Assembly (NCBI GenBank): GCA_947478535.1 | Contig: CANJXD010000023.1 | Coordinates: forward strand, 1 to 22,669 | Origin: Acetobacteraceae bacterium | GTDB taxonomy: Bacteria; Pseudomonadota; Alphaproteobacteria; Acetobacterales; Acetobacteraceae | Length of the DNA stretch: 22,669 bases | Direction: 5' to 3' | Shown: in pieces, positions 5,527 to 12,503 of the stretch | Position numbering within the stretch: position 1 is the first letter of the stretch | Layout of the letters: the number at the start of each line of letters is the position of its first letter | The notes under the pieces: generated by a model | The model's database searches: none | Told to the model about the DNA's origin: nothing | Seen by the model: only the letters and a program-made list of their open reading frames with translations | Program-made: the position numbers and the translations under genes

Positions 5527-7742
5527 CAACGCCGGACTACATCACCCGCCTCAACCCCGAACAGCGCGAGGCTGTGGAAGCGCTGGACGGCCCGCTGCTG
5601 GTCCTTGCCGGCGCCGGCACCGGCAAGACGCGCGTGCTGACCACGCGCTTCGCCCACCTGTTGATGACCGGCAAGGCCCGGCCGTGGGAGGTGCTGTCCG
5701 TCACCTTCACCAACAAGGCGGCGAAGGAGATGCGCGAACGCGTCGGCGCCATCCTTGGCCGCCCGGTGGAGGGTCTCTGGCTCGGCACCTTCCACGCGCT
5801 CTGCGCCCGCATGTTGCGCCGCCACGCTGAATTCGTGGGGTTGCGGACGAACTTCACCATCCTCGATGCCGATGACCAGATGCGGCTGCTGAAGCAGGTG
5901 ATGGAGGCCGCCCATATCGACGCCAAGCGCTGGCCCCCGCCGGGGATGATGGCGGTGATCCAGCGCTGGAAGGATCGCGGCCTGACGCCGGCCCGCATCA
6001 CCGCCGCCGAGGACAGCGACTACGCCAACAACCGCGCCAGCGCGATCTATGCGGACTACCAGCGTCGCCTGATCGAACTCAACGCCGCCGATTTCGGCGA
6101 CCTGCTGCTGCATGTCACGGAAATTCTCCGCACGCGGCCGGACGTGCTGGCCGACTATCACCGGACCTTCCGCTACATCCTGGTGGACGAGTATCAGGAC
6201 ACCAATCTGGTGCAATACCTCTGGCTGCGCCTGCTGGCCCAGCATGAGGATCCGAGCCACCGAAACATCTGCTGCGTCGGCGATGACGACCAGTCGATCT
6301 ATTCCTGGCGCGGCGCGGAGATCGAGAACATCCTTCGGTTCGAGAAGGATTTTCCGGGCGCGCGCATCGTGCGGCTGGAAGCCAATTACCGCTCGACCAA
6401 GCCCATCCTCGCCGCCGCCGCCGGCCTCATCGCCCGCAATTCCGGCCGCCTCGGCAAGACGCTGCGGCCAGGGCGGAAGGATGCGGAAGGCGAGAAGGTC
6501 CGCATCTGCTCGCTCTGGGACAGCGAGGAGGAAGCCCGCATGGTCGGCGAGAAGATCGAGGCGGCGCGCCGCACCGGCCACCCGCTCTCGGAAATCGCCA
6601 TCCTGGTCCGCGCCGGCTTCCAGACCCGCAGCTTCGAGGAACGCCTGATCACCCTCGGCCTTCCTTATCGCGTCGTCGGCGGGCTGAAATTCTATGAGCG
6701 GCAGGAAATCCGCGATGCCATGGCCTATCTCCGCGTGCTGCAGCAGCCCGCGGACGACCTGGCATTTGAGCGCATCGTCAACACCCCGAAGCGCGGGTTG
6801 GGTGACAGCGGCATGCGCGCCATCCACGAAGCCGCCCGCGCCGAGCGCCAGCCGCTCGCCATCGCCGCGGAGCGCATCGCCGAGACGGATGCGCTGAAGC
6901 CGAAGCCCCGCGCCGCCTTGCGCGAGCTGATGCGCGGCTTCGTCCGCTGGCGCGCGCTGAATGACAAGGAAGGCCACGTCGTCGCCGCCGCCACGGTGCT
7001 GGAGGAAAGCGGCTACACCGATATGTGGAAGGCCGATCGCAGCCCGGATGCACCGGGACGGCTCGACAACCTCAAGGAATTGCTGCGCGCGATGGCGGAC
7101 TACCCCTCGCTCGGCGGCTTCCTCGACCATGTCGCGCTGGTCATGGAGACGGATGAGAATGCGGAAGCCGAGCGCATCCAGCTGATGACGCTGCACGCGG
7201 CCAAGGGCCTCGAATTCGATACCGTCTTCCTGCCGGGCTGGGAGGAAGGGCTGTTCCCTTCCCAGCGCAGCATGGATGAGGGGGGGGAGAAGTCGCTGGA
7301 GGAAGAACGGCGCCTCGCCTATGTCGGCATCACCCGCGCCCGCAAGACCGCCGTGATCAGCCACGCCGCCAACCGCCGCATCTACGGCAACTGGACCTCC
7401 TCGCTGCCGTCCCGCTTCCTCGACGAATTGCCGGCGGATGCGGTGCAGCGCGAAGGCGCGCATTCCATGCGGGCGCATCGCATGGCGGACACACCCTCGG
7501 TCTTCCTCGGCCAGCAGGGGCTGATGGCGCGCCGCCCGCGCGTCATCGAGGCCAATCCCTGGGACCAGCGCGAACGCCCGGCCAGGTCGAGCACCATCGC
7601 CAAGGGTGAGCGCATCTTCCATCAGAAATTCGGCTACGGCACCGTCATCGGTGTCGATGACGACCGGCTTGATATCCAGTTCGACCACTCGGGGGAAAAG
7701 CGCGTGCTCGACCGCTTCGTGCAGAAGGCCAGTGAGGTCTAA
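5517..7742 (+). CDS. uvrD: UvrD/PcrA-type superfamily 1 ATP-dependent 3'-5' DNA helicase
   Basis: 741 residues, normal for the family. All SF1A helicase motifs are visible: Q-motif LNPEQREAV (residues 12-20), Walker A GAGTGKT (32-38), GTFHALCARML (motif Ib region), motif II VDEYQDTN (~223), motif III DDQSIYSWRGA (~257), motif IV EANYRST (~287), motif V LMTLHAAKGLEFD (~560), and motif VI AYVGITRARK (~601). The C-terminal ~45 residues (FGYGTVIGVDDDRLDIQF) form the Tudor-like tail shared by UvrD and PcrA, which binds RNA polymerase in those proteins. It unwinds DNA in nucleotide excision and mismatch repair. ATG 5517 is preferred over ATG 5523 because GGGGAG (5502-5507) lies nine bases before it. 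The gene overlaps its upstream neighbour by 10 bases and prmA by one base (TAATG). Whether uvrD or pcrA is the better symbol cannot be decided here. Confidence 0.97.
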   Translation: MSMTTPDYITRLNPEQREAVEALDGPLLVLAGAGTGKTRVLTTRFAHLLMTGKARPWEVLSVTFTNKAAKEMRERVGAILGRPVEGLWLGTFHALCARMLRRHAEFVGLRTNFTILDADDQMRLLKQVMEAAHIDAKRWPPPGMMAVIQRWKDRGLTPARITAAEDSDYANNRASAIYADYQRRLIELNAADFGDLLLHVTEILRTRPDVLADYHRTFRYILVDEYQDTNLVQYLWLRLLAQHEDPSHRNICCVGDDDQSIYSWRGAEIENILRFEKDFPGARIVRLEANYRSTKPILAAAAGLIARNSGRLGKTLRPGRKDAEGEKVRICSLWDSEEEARMVGEKIEAARRTGHPLSEIAILVRAGFQTRSFEERLITLGLPYRVVGGLKFYERQEIRDAMAYLRVLQQPADDLAFERIVNTPKRGLGDSGMRAIHEAARAERQPLAIAAERIAETDALKPKPRAALRELMRGFVRWRALNDKEGHVVAAATVLEESGYTDMWKADRSPDAPGRLDNLKELLRAMADYPSLGGFLDHVALVMETDENAEAERIQLMTLHAAKGLEFDTVFLPGWEEGLFPSQRSMDEGGEKSLEEERRLAYVGITRARKTAVISHAANRRIYGNWTSSLPSRFLDELPADAVQREGAHSMRAHRMADTPSVFLGQQGLMARRPRVIEANPWDQRERPARSSTIAKGERIFHQKFGYGTVIGVDDDRLDIQFDHSGEKRVLDRFVQKASEV

Positions 7743-8662
7743 TGGTGCGGGATGTTTACTCGGGTCCGCGGGACCGCCGGGCCGATCCGCTGGAATCCGT
7801 CTGGATCGACGGCCTGGCCGAGGAGGTCGTCCCGGCCTTCGAGGCCGCCTTCCTCACCGCCTGCCGCTCCGTCGCCATGTTCAAGGACGACCCCACGGAG
7901 ACCTGGCGCGTCGAAGGCGTGCGGCCGCAGGGCTCCTCCAACGATGAGTTCATCGGTGCCCTGGCACTCGCCGCCCTGGTCTCGGGCATCGAGGCGCCGG
8001 CCCTGCAATCCGCGCCGGTCGCCGCCGATGGCTGGCTCGCCCGCACGATGGAAAGCTTCGCGGAGATGCCGATCGGCGGCGATGTGCTGGTGCGGCCGAC
8101 GCATCTGCCGCCGCGCCGGATCTATGGCCGCACGGTGCTGGTGCTGGATGCCGGCATCGCCTTCGGATCGGGTGAGCATAATTCGACCCGCGGCTGCCTG
8201 ATCGCCTTCGAACGCGCGGTGCGGGACCGCCGGCCGAAGCGCCGGCTGCTGGATCTCGGCACGGGGTCCGGCATCCTGGCGATGGCGGCGGCGAAGCGCC
8301 TCAAGCGCCCGGTGCTGGCCACCGATATCGAGCCCTGGTCGGTCCGCGTCGCCGCGGACAATGCGACGATGAACGGCGTTGGCCGGCTGATGCGGGCGCG
8401 GCTGGCGGATGGTTGGCGCGACCGGCATGTGAAGGCCGGTCGCCCCTATGACCTGGTCTTCGCCAATATCCTGGCACGGCCCTTGTGTTCCATGGCGCGG
8501 GCCATGGCCGCGGGCCTGGCGCCCGGCGGTACGGCGATCCTCGCGGGGCTGCTGGGCAAGCAGGTGCGGATGGTGCTGGCCGCGCATCGCCGGCACGGGA
8601 TGGTGCTGGAACGCCGCCTGCCGATGGACCACTGGGCGACGCTGGTGCTGCGCAAGCGCTGA
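7742..8662 (+). CDS. prmA: Ribosomal protein L11 methyltransferase (PrmA family)
   Basis: 306 residues. The N-terminal ~120 residues are the L11-recognition part, weakly conserved. The C-terminal half is a class I SAM methyltransferase: VLDAGIAFGSGEHNSTRGCL (~residues 136-155) is the PrmA signature loop, followed by motif I LLDLGTGSGILAMAAAK, acidic motif II ATDIEPWSVRVAADN, and the catalytic-site segment DLVFANILARPL, where NxL replaces the NPPY of other methyltransferases, as is usual in PrmA. The family trimethylates lysines and the N-terminus of ribosomal protein L11 in the cytoplasm. ATG 7742 overlaps the uvrD stop, with GAGG four bases upstream inside uvrD, so translation is coupled. 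It is the last gene of the operon, and the hairpin at 8684-8719 follows. Confidence 0.95.
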   Translation: MVRDVYSGPRDRRADPLESVWIDGLAEEVVPAFEAAFLTACRSVAMFKDDPTETWRVEGVRPQGSSNDEFIGALALAALVSGIEAPALQSAPVAADGWLARTMESFAEMPIGGDVLVRPTHLPPRRIYGRTVLVLDAGIAFGSGEHNSTRGCLIAFERAVRDRRPKRRLLDLGTGSGILAMAAAKRLKRPVLATDIEPWSVRVAADNATMNGVGRLMRARLADGWRDRHVKAGRPYDLVFANILARPLCSMARAMAAGLAPGGTAILAGLLGKQVRMVLAAHRRHGMVLERRLPMDHWATLVLRKR

Positions 8663-8683
8663 GACCAGCGAAGTCCGGAAACT

Positions 8684-8719
8684 GCGAAGGCCGGCCCCCT
8701 TCCGGGAACCGGCCTTCGC
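8684..8719. terminator. Strong hairpin between convergent prmA and DUF1127 gene
   Basis: A perfect 11-bp stem GCGAAGGCCGG (8684-8694) with CCGGCCTTCGC (8709-8719) and a 14-base loop, starting 21 bases after the prmA stop. It is followed by TTCCG on the plus strand and by CAGTTT on the minus strand, so it probably serves both converging transcripts. Confidence 0.7.
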
Positions 8720-8769
8720 TTCCGCCGTCGCGTTCGTCCCGACCGCAGCCGGGGCGCGCCGTGGGTAAT

Positions 8770-9150
8770 TCAGGCCGCGATCGCGGCCTGGCCGCCAAGG
8801 CGGTTGCTATTGGCCGGCGCCGCCTGACGGGCCTGCGGCAGGGTGAAGCCGGGCTCGAAGACGCGGGCGATGTCGCCGCGCGTCAGGCCGATATCGGCGA
8901 GCTCACGGTCGGACAGGGCGCGCAGATTCTCGTAGGTGCTGCGACGCTCCGGCCAGTCGCGGACCATCGCCACCGCCCGGGACATGCCGCGGCCGATCGT
9001 CGTGAAAAGCTGACGCAGCCCGGCCGCGAGGGCCTCATCGCGGGCGCGGATCGCGGCGAGGCGGATTGCCTCGAGCTCGGTCTCGCGCGTCATGCGGGCG
9101 GCGGCGTGCGGGATCAGGATGGCCTGTTCCCCGGAAAAGCGGGCGTTCAT
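8770..9150 (-). CDS. DUF1127 domain protein
   Basis: 126 residues. The C-terminal part carries the DUF1127 (YjiS-like) signature: RRSTYENLRALSDRELADIG then LTRGDIARVFEPG (about residues 69-102), an Arg-rich short helical domain common in alphaproteobacteria. In some relatives this domain binds RNA or affects stress and phosphate responses; its role here is unknown. The N-terminal ~65 residues form an Ala/Arg-rich helix (MTRETELEAIRLAAIRARDE), longer than in the minimal ~45-residue DUF1127 proteins. I chose ATG 9150 because AGAGG lies five bases upstream and the family-like sequence begins after it; the frame stays open to 9546, but that extension overlaps the divergent aminopeptidase gene. 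The gene is convergent with prmA and divergent from pepP. Confidence 0.88.
   Translation of the reverse strand: MNARFSGEQAILIPHAAARMTRETELEAIRLAAIRARDEALAAGLRQLFTTIGRGMSRAVAMVRDWPERRSTYENLRALSDRELADIGLTRGDIARVFEPGFTLPQARQAAPANSNRLGGQAAIAA
8771..8790. repeat. Perfect 20-bp palindrome at the 3' end of the DUF1127 gene
   Basis: CAGGCCGCGA (8771-8780) is followed directly by its exact reverse complement (8781-8790), with GCGATCGC at the centre. It covers two bases of the minus-strand TGA stop codon and the codons for the final Ala-Ala-Ile-Ala-Ala. It has no loop and no T tract, so terminator function is doubtful. Confidence 0.75.
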
Positions 9151-9328
9151 GATAACCTCTGTTGTGGGGCGCGGTCCCCGTGGCGGTGTCTCCGCCATCG
9201 GCCGCGCTTCGCAGAGGCAACATAGCGACCATGGCGCCACAGGTGATGCGGCATGGCCACAGCAGAGCCATGCGTTCATTGCATGAAACTCTGTGGATAC
9301 ATGTTTCAACGTTAGGGCTTCGGCAACA
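9151..9328. promoter_or_regulatory. Divergent intergenic region with inverted repeats (DUF1127 gene / aminopeptidase gene)
   Basis: This 178-base gap must hold the promoters of both genes. It contains GCATGGC (9251-9257) facing GCCATGC (9267-9273), TTCAT-TGC-ATGAA (9275-9287), and TGAAAC (9284-9289) facing GTTTCA (9303-9308). On the minus strand TTGAAAC (9303-9309) looks like a -35 element, including the sigma-32 type, but I cannot find a good -10 at the right distance. The symmetric elements are possible operator sites. Confidence 0.35.
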
Positions 9329-11122
9329 ATGATCCTGACCCATCCCCTCACTTCCCAGGCGACCCGCCTCGCTGCCCTGCGGACCGAACTCGCCCGCCTC
9401 GGTGTCGATGGCCTCCTCGTGCCCCGCGCCGATGCCTTCCTTGGCGAATACGTGCCTGCCTCGGCGGAGCGCCTGGCCTGGATCAGCGGCTTCACCGGCT
9501 CCGCTGGCCTCGCCTTGGTGTTGCGGGACCGTGCCATCCTGTTCATCGATGGCCGCTACACCACCCAGGCGGCGCGGGAAGCCGATCCGGCGCTGTGGGA
9601 AACCCGCCATCTGGTCGACCAGCCCCCCGCCGATCTCCTGAAGCGGGACTTCCCCGGCGCCCGCATCGGCTATGATCCCTGGCTGCATCCGGAATCCCAG
9701 TTGGACCGCCTGGGCGCCTCCGGCGCCACGCTGGTGCCGCTGCCGGCAAACCCCATCGATGCCGTCTGGGCCGATCGCCCTGTTCCCCCCATCGCACCGC
9801 CGGTGCCCCATCCCGCCGCCTTCGCCGGTGTGGATGCGGCGACCAAGCGCGGCGATGCCGCTGCTTTGCTGCGTGCCGCCGGCCAGGATGCCGTCGTGCT
9901 GGCGGATCCGCATTCCGTCGCCTGGCTGCTGAACATGCGCGGCAGCGACCTGTCCCACACCCCGCTCGCCCTGGCCTGCGCCCTGCTGCACGCGGATGGG
10001 ACGGTGGAGCTTTTCCTCGACCCGGCCCGTGCCGATGCCGCACTCCGCGCCCATCTCGGCAATGCGGTCAGCCTGCTGCCCCCCGCCGCGCTGCCAGCCT
10101 GTCTTGCTGGCCTGTCCGGCCGCAAGGTGCGGGTGGATGCCGATGTCACCCCCGCCTGGTTCGCCCAGGCCCTGCGCGCCGCCGGCGCCATCCCGGAAGC
10201 AGGGGAGGACCCCTGCCGCCTGCCGCGCGCCTGCAAGAACCCGGTCGAGCAGGACGGCGCCCGCCAGGCCCATGCGCGGGATGCCGTCGCCCTGGTCCGC
10301 TTCCTTGCCTGGTTCGACCGCGTGGTCCCGGCGGGTGGGCAGACGGAGATGTCGGCCGCCGCCCAACTCCTCGCCCTCAGGGCGTCGGGCGAGCATTTCG
10401 TCGGCGAGAGCTTTCCCGCCATCAGCGGTGCGGGCGAACACGGCGCCATCATCCACTACCGCGCCTCCCCCGAGACCGACCGCGCCATCCATCCCGGCGA
10501 GGCCTACCTCATCGACAGCGGCGCCCAGTACCGGGACGGCACCACGGATGTCACCCGCACGCTGTTCACCGGACCCAGCCCGGCGCCGGAGGAACTCGCC
10601 GCGCGCTTTACGAGGGTGTTGCGCGGCCATCTCGCGCTCTCCGCGCTGCGCTTCCCCGAAGGCATCGGCGGTCCGCATCTCGATGCCCTTGCCCGCCGCC
10701 CGCTGTGGGATGCGGGGCTCGACTACGACCACGGCACCGGCCATGGCGTCGGCAGTTTCCTCTCGGTGCATGAGGGGCCGGCCGGCATCAGCCGCGCCGC
10801 CCGCCCGGTGCCGCTCGCGCCCGGCATGATCCTTTCCAATGAGCCGGGCTTCTACCTGCCTGGTGCCTACGGCATCCGCATCGAGAACCTGCTGATGGTC
10901 CGCCGCGCCGCCGCGCTGCCCGGCCAGGTGAAGCCGTTCCTCGACTTCGAGACGCTGACCCTGGCCCCCTATGACCGGCGGCTGATCCTGGTGGCGGCGC
11001 TTTCGCCGGCGGAGATCGCGCAGATCGATGCCTACCACGCGCGGGTGCTGGCGGCGCTGGAAGGCCGGTTGCCGGCCGAGGACGCGGCCTGGCTCCGCGC
11101 GGCCTGCGCGAAGCTGGCCTGA
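9329..11122 (+). CDS. pepP: Xaa-Pro aminopeptidase (aminopeptidase P, M24B family)
   Basis: 597 residues, the long three-domain form related to eukaryotic cytosolic aminopeptidase P rather than the ~440-residue E. coli PepP. It has two creatinase-N-like domains (about 1-130 and 160-310), the M24 pita-bread catalytic domain (~320-535) and an M24 C-terminal domain (~540-597). The five dimanganese ligands are present: the two Asp of LIDSGAQYRDGTTDVTRT (~395, ~406), His in HGTGHGVG (~472), Glu in SNEPGFY (~505) and Glu in GIRIENLL (~518). It removes an N-terminal residue preceding proline in the cytoplasm. ATG 9329 is chosen over in-frame GTG 9293 because the conserved domain begins just after it (LTSQATRLAALR). 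GGG at 9315-9317 is a weak ribosome site. It is unlikely to share a transcript with the cellulose genes 144 bases downstream. Confidence 0.92.
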   Translation: MILTHPLTSQATRLAALRTELARLGVDGLLVPRADAFLGEYVPASAERLAWISGFTGSAGLALVLRDRAILFIDGRYTTQAAREADPALWETRHLVDQPPADLLKRDFPGARIGYDPWLHPESQLDRLGASGATLVPLPANPIDAVWADRPVPPIAPPVPHPAAFAGVDAATKRGDAAALLRAAGQDAVVLADPHSVAWLLNMRGSDLSHTPLALACALLHADGTVELFLDPARADAALRAHLGNAVSLLPPAALPACLAGLSGRKVRVDADVTPAWFAQALRAAGAIPEAGEDPCRLPRACKNPVEQDGARQAHARDAVALVRFLAWFDRVVPAGGQTEMSAAAQLLALRASGEHFVGESFPAISGAGEHGAIIHYRASPETDRAIHPGEAYLIDSGAQYRDGTTDVTRTLFTGPSPAPEELAARFTRVLRGHLALSALRFPEGIGGPHLDALARRPLWDAGLDYDHGTGHGVGSFLSVHEGPAGISRAARPVPLAPGMILSNEPGFYLPGAYGIRIENLLMVRRAAALPGQVKPFLDFETLTLAPYDRRLILVAALSPAEIAQIDAYHARVLAALEGRLPAEDAAWLRAACAKLA

Positions 11123-11159
11123 AAGGGGTGTCAACGGTCGCGACAAGGGCGAGAGGACG

Positions 11160-11204
11160 CTTATAGAAATACAACCTATACGGGTAAATCGTAAACATAT
11201 AAGG
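11160..11204 (+). promoter_or_regulatory. AT-rich island upstream of the cellulose operon, likely promoter or regulator site
   Basis: In the 144-base gap between pepP and bcsZ these 45 bases contain only 14 G or C (about 31%), far below the surroundings. The island includes CTTATAG, CCTATACGGG, the direct repeat GTAAAtcGTAAAC and CATATAAGG, where TATAAG (11198-11203) is a possible -10. No convincing -35 at 16-18 bases was found. If TATAAG is used, the leader before bcsZ would be about 55-60 bases. Confidence 0.45.
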
Positions 11205-11266
11205 TGTTGCGGTTGTGTTGTTCCGCGTCAACCCCCGCTTCATCGCCTGCTGCGACCCTGGTCCTC

Positions 11267-12427
11267 ATGTCCCAACTCCGACCCCAAGCCGCTGCCCCCT
11301 GCCGTCGCACCCTGTTCGCCGCGTTGGCGGCCCCAGCCCTGCTCGCCATCGGCTCCGGCACCGCATCCCGCCCGGCGCAAGCATCGCCCGGGCTGGATAC
11401 CGCCGAATGGGAGGTCTTTCGCGCCCGCTTCATCACGCGGGAGGGCAGGGTGGTGGACAGCTTCAACGGCGGCATCTCCCACAGCGAGGGCCAGGGCTGG
11501 GCGCTGCTCGCCGCCGAACGGGTGGCAGAGCGGGAGGCGTTCGACCTCATCCTCGGCTGGACCCGCCGCGTGCTGTCCCGGCGCGGCGATGCGCTTTTCG
11601 CCTGGCGTTGGCGGCCGGAAGGCGCGCCAGGGGCTGTCACCGGCGGCGCTGCGGCCGGTGGTGGGGGCGCGGGGGGAGGGGGTGTCGATGACGCCAACAA
11701 CGCCACGGATGGGGATCTGATGATCGCCTGGGCCCTGCTGCGCGCCGGGCAGCGTTGGCGGGATGGCGACTACACCGCGCAGGGCGTCGCCGTAGCGCGG
11801 GACATCCTTCGCCTCCTCGTCCGCCAGGTGGGGGAGGAGACGGTGCTGCTGCCCGGCGCCGCCGGGTTCGAGCAGCGGGACCATATCGTCATCAATCCTT
11901 CCTATTACGCGTTTCCGGCATTGCGGGTGCTGGCCCAAGCGGTGCCGGACCCGGTCTGGCTGCGAGTCGCGGCGGATGGCCTTGCGATGCTGCGCCGCGC
12001 CCGCTTCGGCCGCTGGGGCCTGCCATCGGATTGGGTGGCCCTGCCGCGCGGCGGTGGCCGGCCGCAGCCGGCGCCGGGATGGCCGGCCCGGTTTTCCTAT
12101 GATGCGGTGCGGGTGCCGCTCTACCTCGCCTGGGCCGGGCTGGGGCGCGAACCGGCGGTCGAAAGCGCCGCGCGCTTCTGGACCGACCCCCAGCATCCGC
12201 GGCTGCCGGCCTGGACTGACCTTGCCTCGGATGGCGTATCCCCTTACGCAGCGTCCGCGGGCATCCGGGCCATCGCACTGCTCTGTCAGGCGCGGCGGTT
12301 GGTTGGGCCAGTCCCAGCGCCCGCTCTTCCAGCCGTGATCGACTCTAAAGAATATTATTCCGCTATTCTGACGCTTCTTGTGCGAATGGCTTGGGCAGAT
12401 TCTCTTTCCGTGTCCATCAAGGCGTGA
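11267..12427 (+). CDS. bcsZ: Periplasmic endo-1,4-beta-glucanase of the cellulose operon (GH8, BcsZ/CMCax)
   Basis: 386 residues from ATG 11267. Residues 1-36 are a signal peptide ending in AQA; CRRTLF before the hydrophobic core could allow Tat export. GH8 hallmarks are the proton-donor Glu in HSEGQGW (Glu74), the second acid in NNATDGD (Asp148, with Asp150), NPSYYAFPAL, and FSYDAVRVPLYLAW. The tail KEYYSAILTLL matches the last helix of BcsZ proteins. It cuts nascent beta-1,4-glucan in the periplasm, which in other species is needed for normal cellulose assembly. An unusual Gly/Ala-rich insert (residues ~123-141) lies just before NNATDGD. The frame extends upstream to GTG 11204, but that start would put 21 extra residues before the signal peptide. 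No good Shine-Dalgarno sequence is seen. It is first in the operon, as in Komagataeibacter. Confidence 0.93.
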   Translation: MSQLRPQAAAPCRRTLFAALAAPALLAIGSGTASRPAQASPGLDTAEWEVFRARFITREGRVVDSFNGGISHSEGQGWALLAAERVAEREAFDLILGWTRRVLSRRGDALFAWRWRPEGAPGAVTGGAAAGGGGAGGGGVDDANNATDGDLMIAWALLRAGQRWRDGDYTAQGVAVARDILRLLVRQVGEETVLLPGAAGFEQRDHIVINPSYYAFPALRVLAQAVPDPVWLRVAADGLAMLRRARFGRWGLPSDWVALPRGGGRPQPAPGWPARFSYDAVRVPLYLAWAGLGREPAVESAARFWTDPQHPRLPAWTDLASDGVSPYAASAGIRAIALLCQARRLVGPVPAPALPAVIDSKEYYSAILTLLVRMAWADSLSVSIKA

Positions 12428-12503
12428 TTTAGAGACAGCAAAGGGGTATTCCCTTCGCCGAGAGGTCACGGCATCTTGAGGCCGGATCGGGGGTTCATCG
12501 CGC
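12428..12503 (+). other. 76-base gap between bcsZ and the proline-rich gene
   Basis: It holds a small hairpin AAGGG-gtatt-CCCTT (12441-12455) soon after the bcsZ stop, with no T tract, and a G-rich tract near 12488 that may act as the ribosome site of the next gene. The start of the gap and the last ~80 bases of bcsZ are richer in A and T than the neighbourhood. I see no clear promoter. Confidence 0.4.

Noticed and set aside
9151..9546. An N-terminal extension of the DUF1127 protein to 258 residues
   Set aside because: It would overlap the conserved start of aminopeptidase P. ATG 9150 has a good ribosome site and the extension resembles no DUF1127 protein.
12330..12427. The AT-rich end of bcsZ as a sign of frameshift or foreign DNA
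   Set aside because: The encoded KEYYSAILTLL matches the conserved final helix of BcsZ proteins, so the end is genuine.
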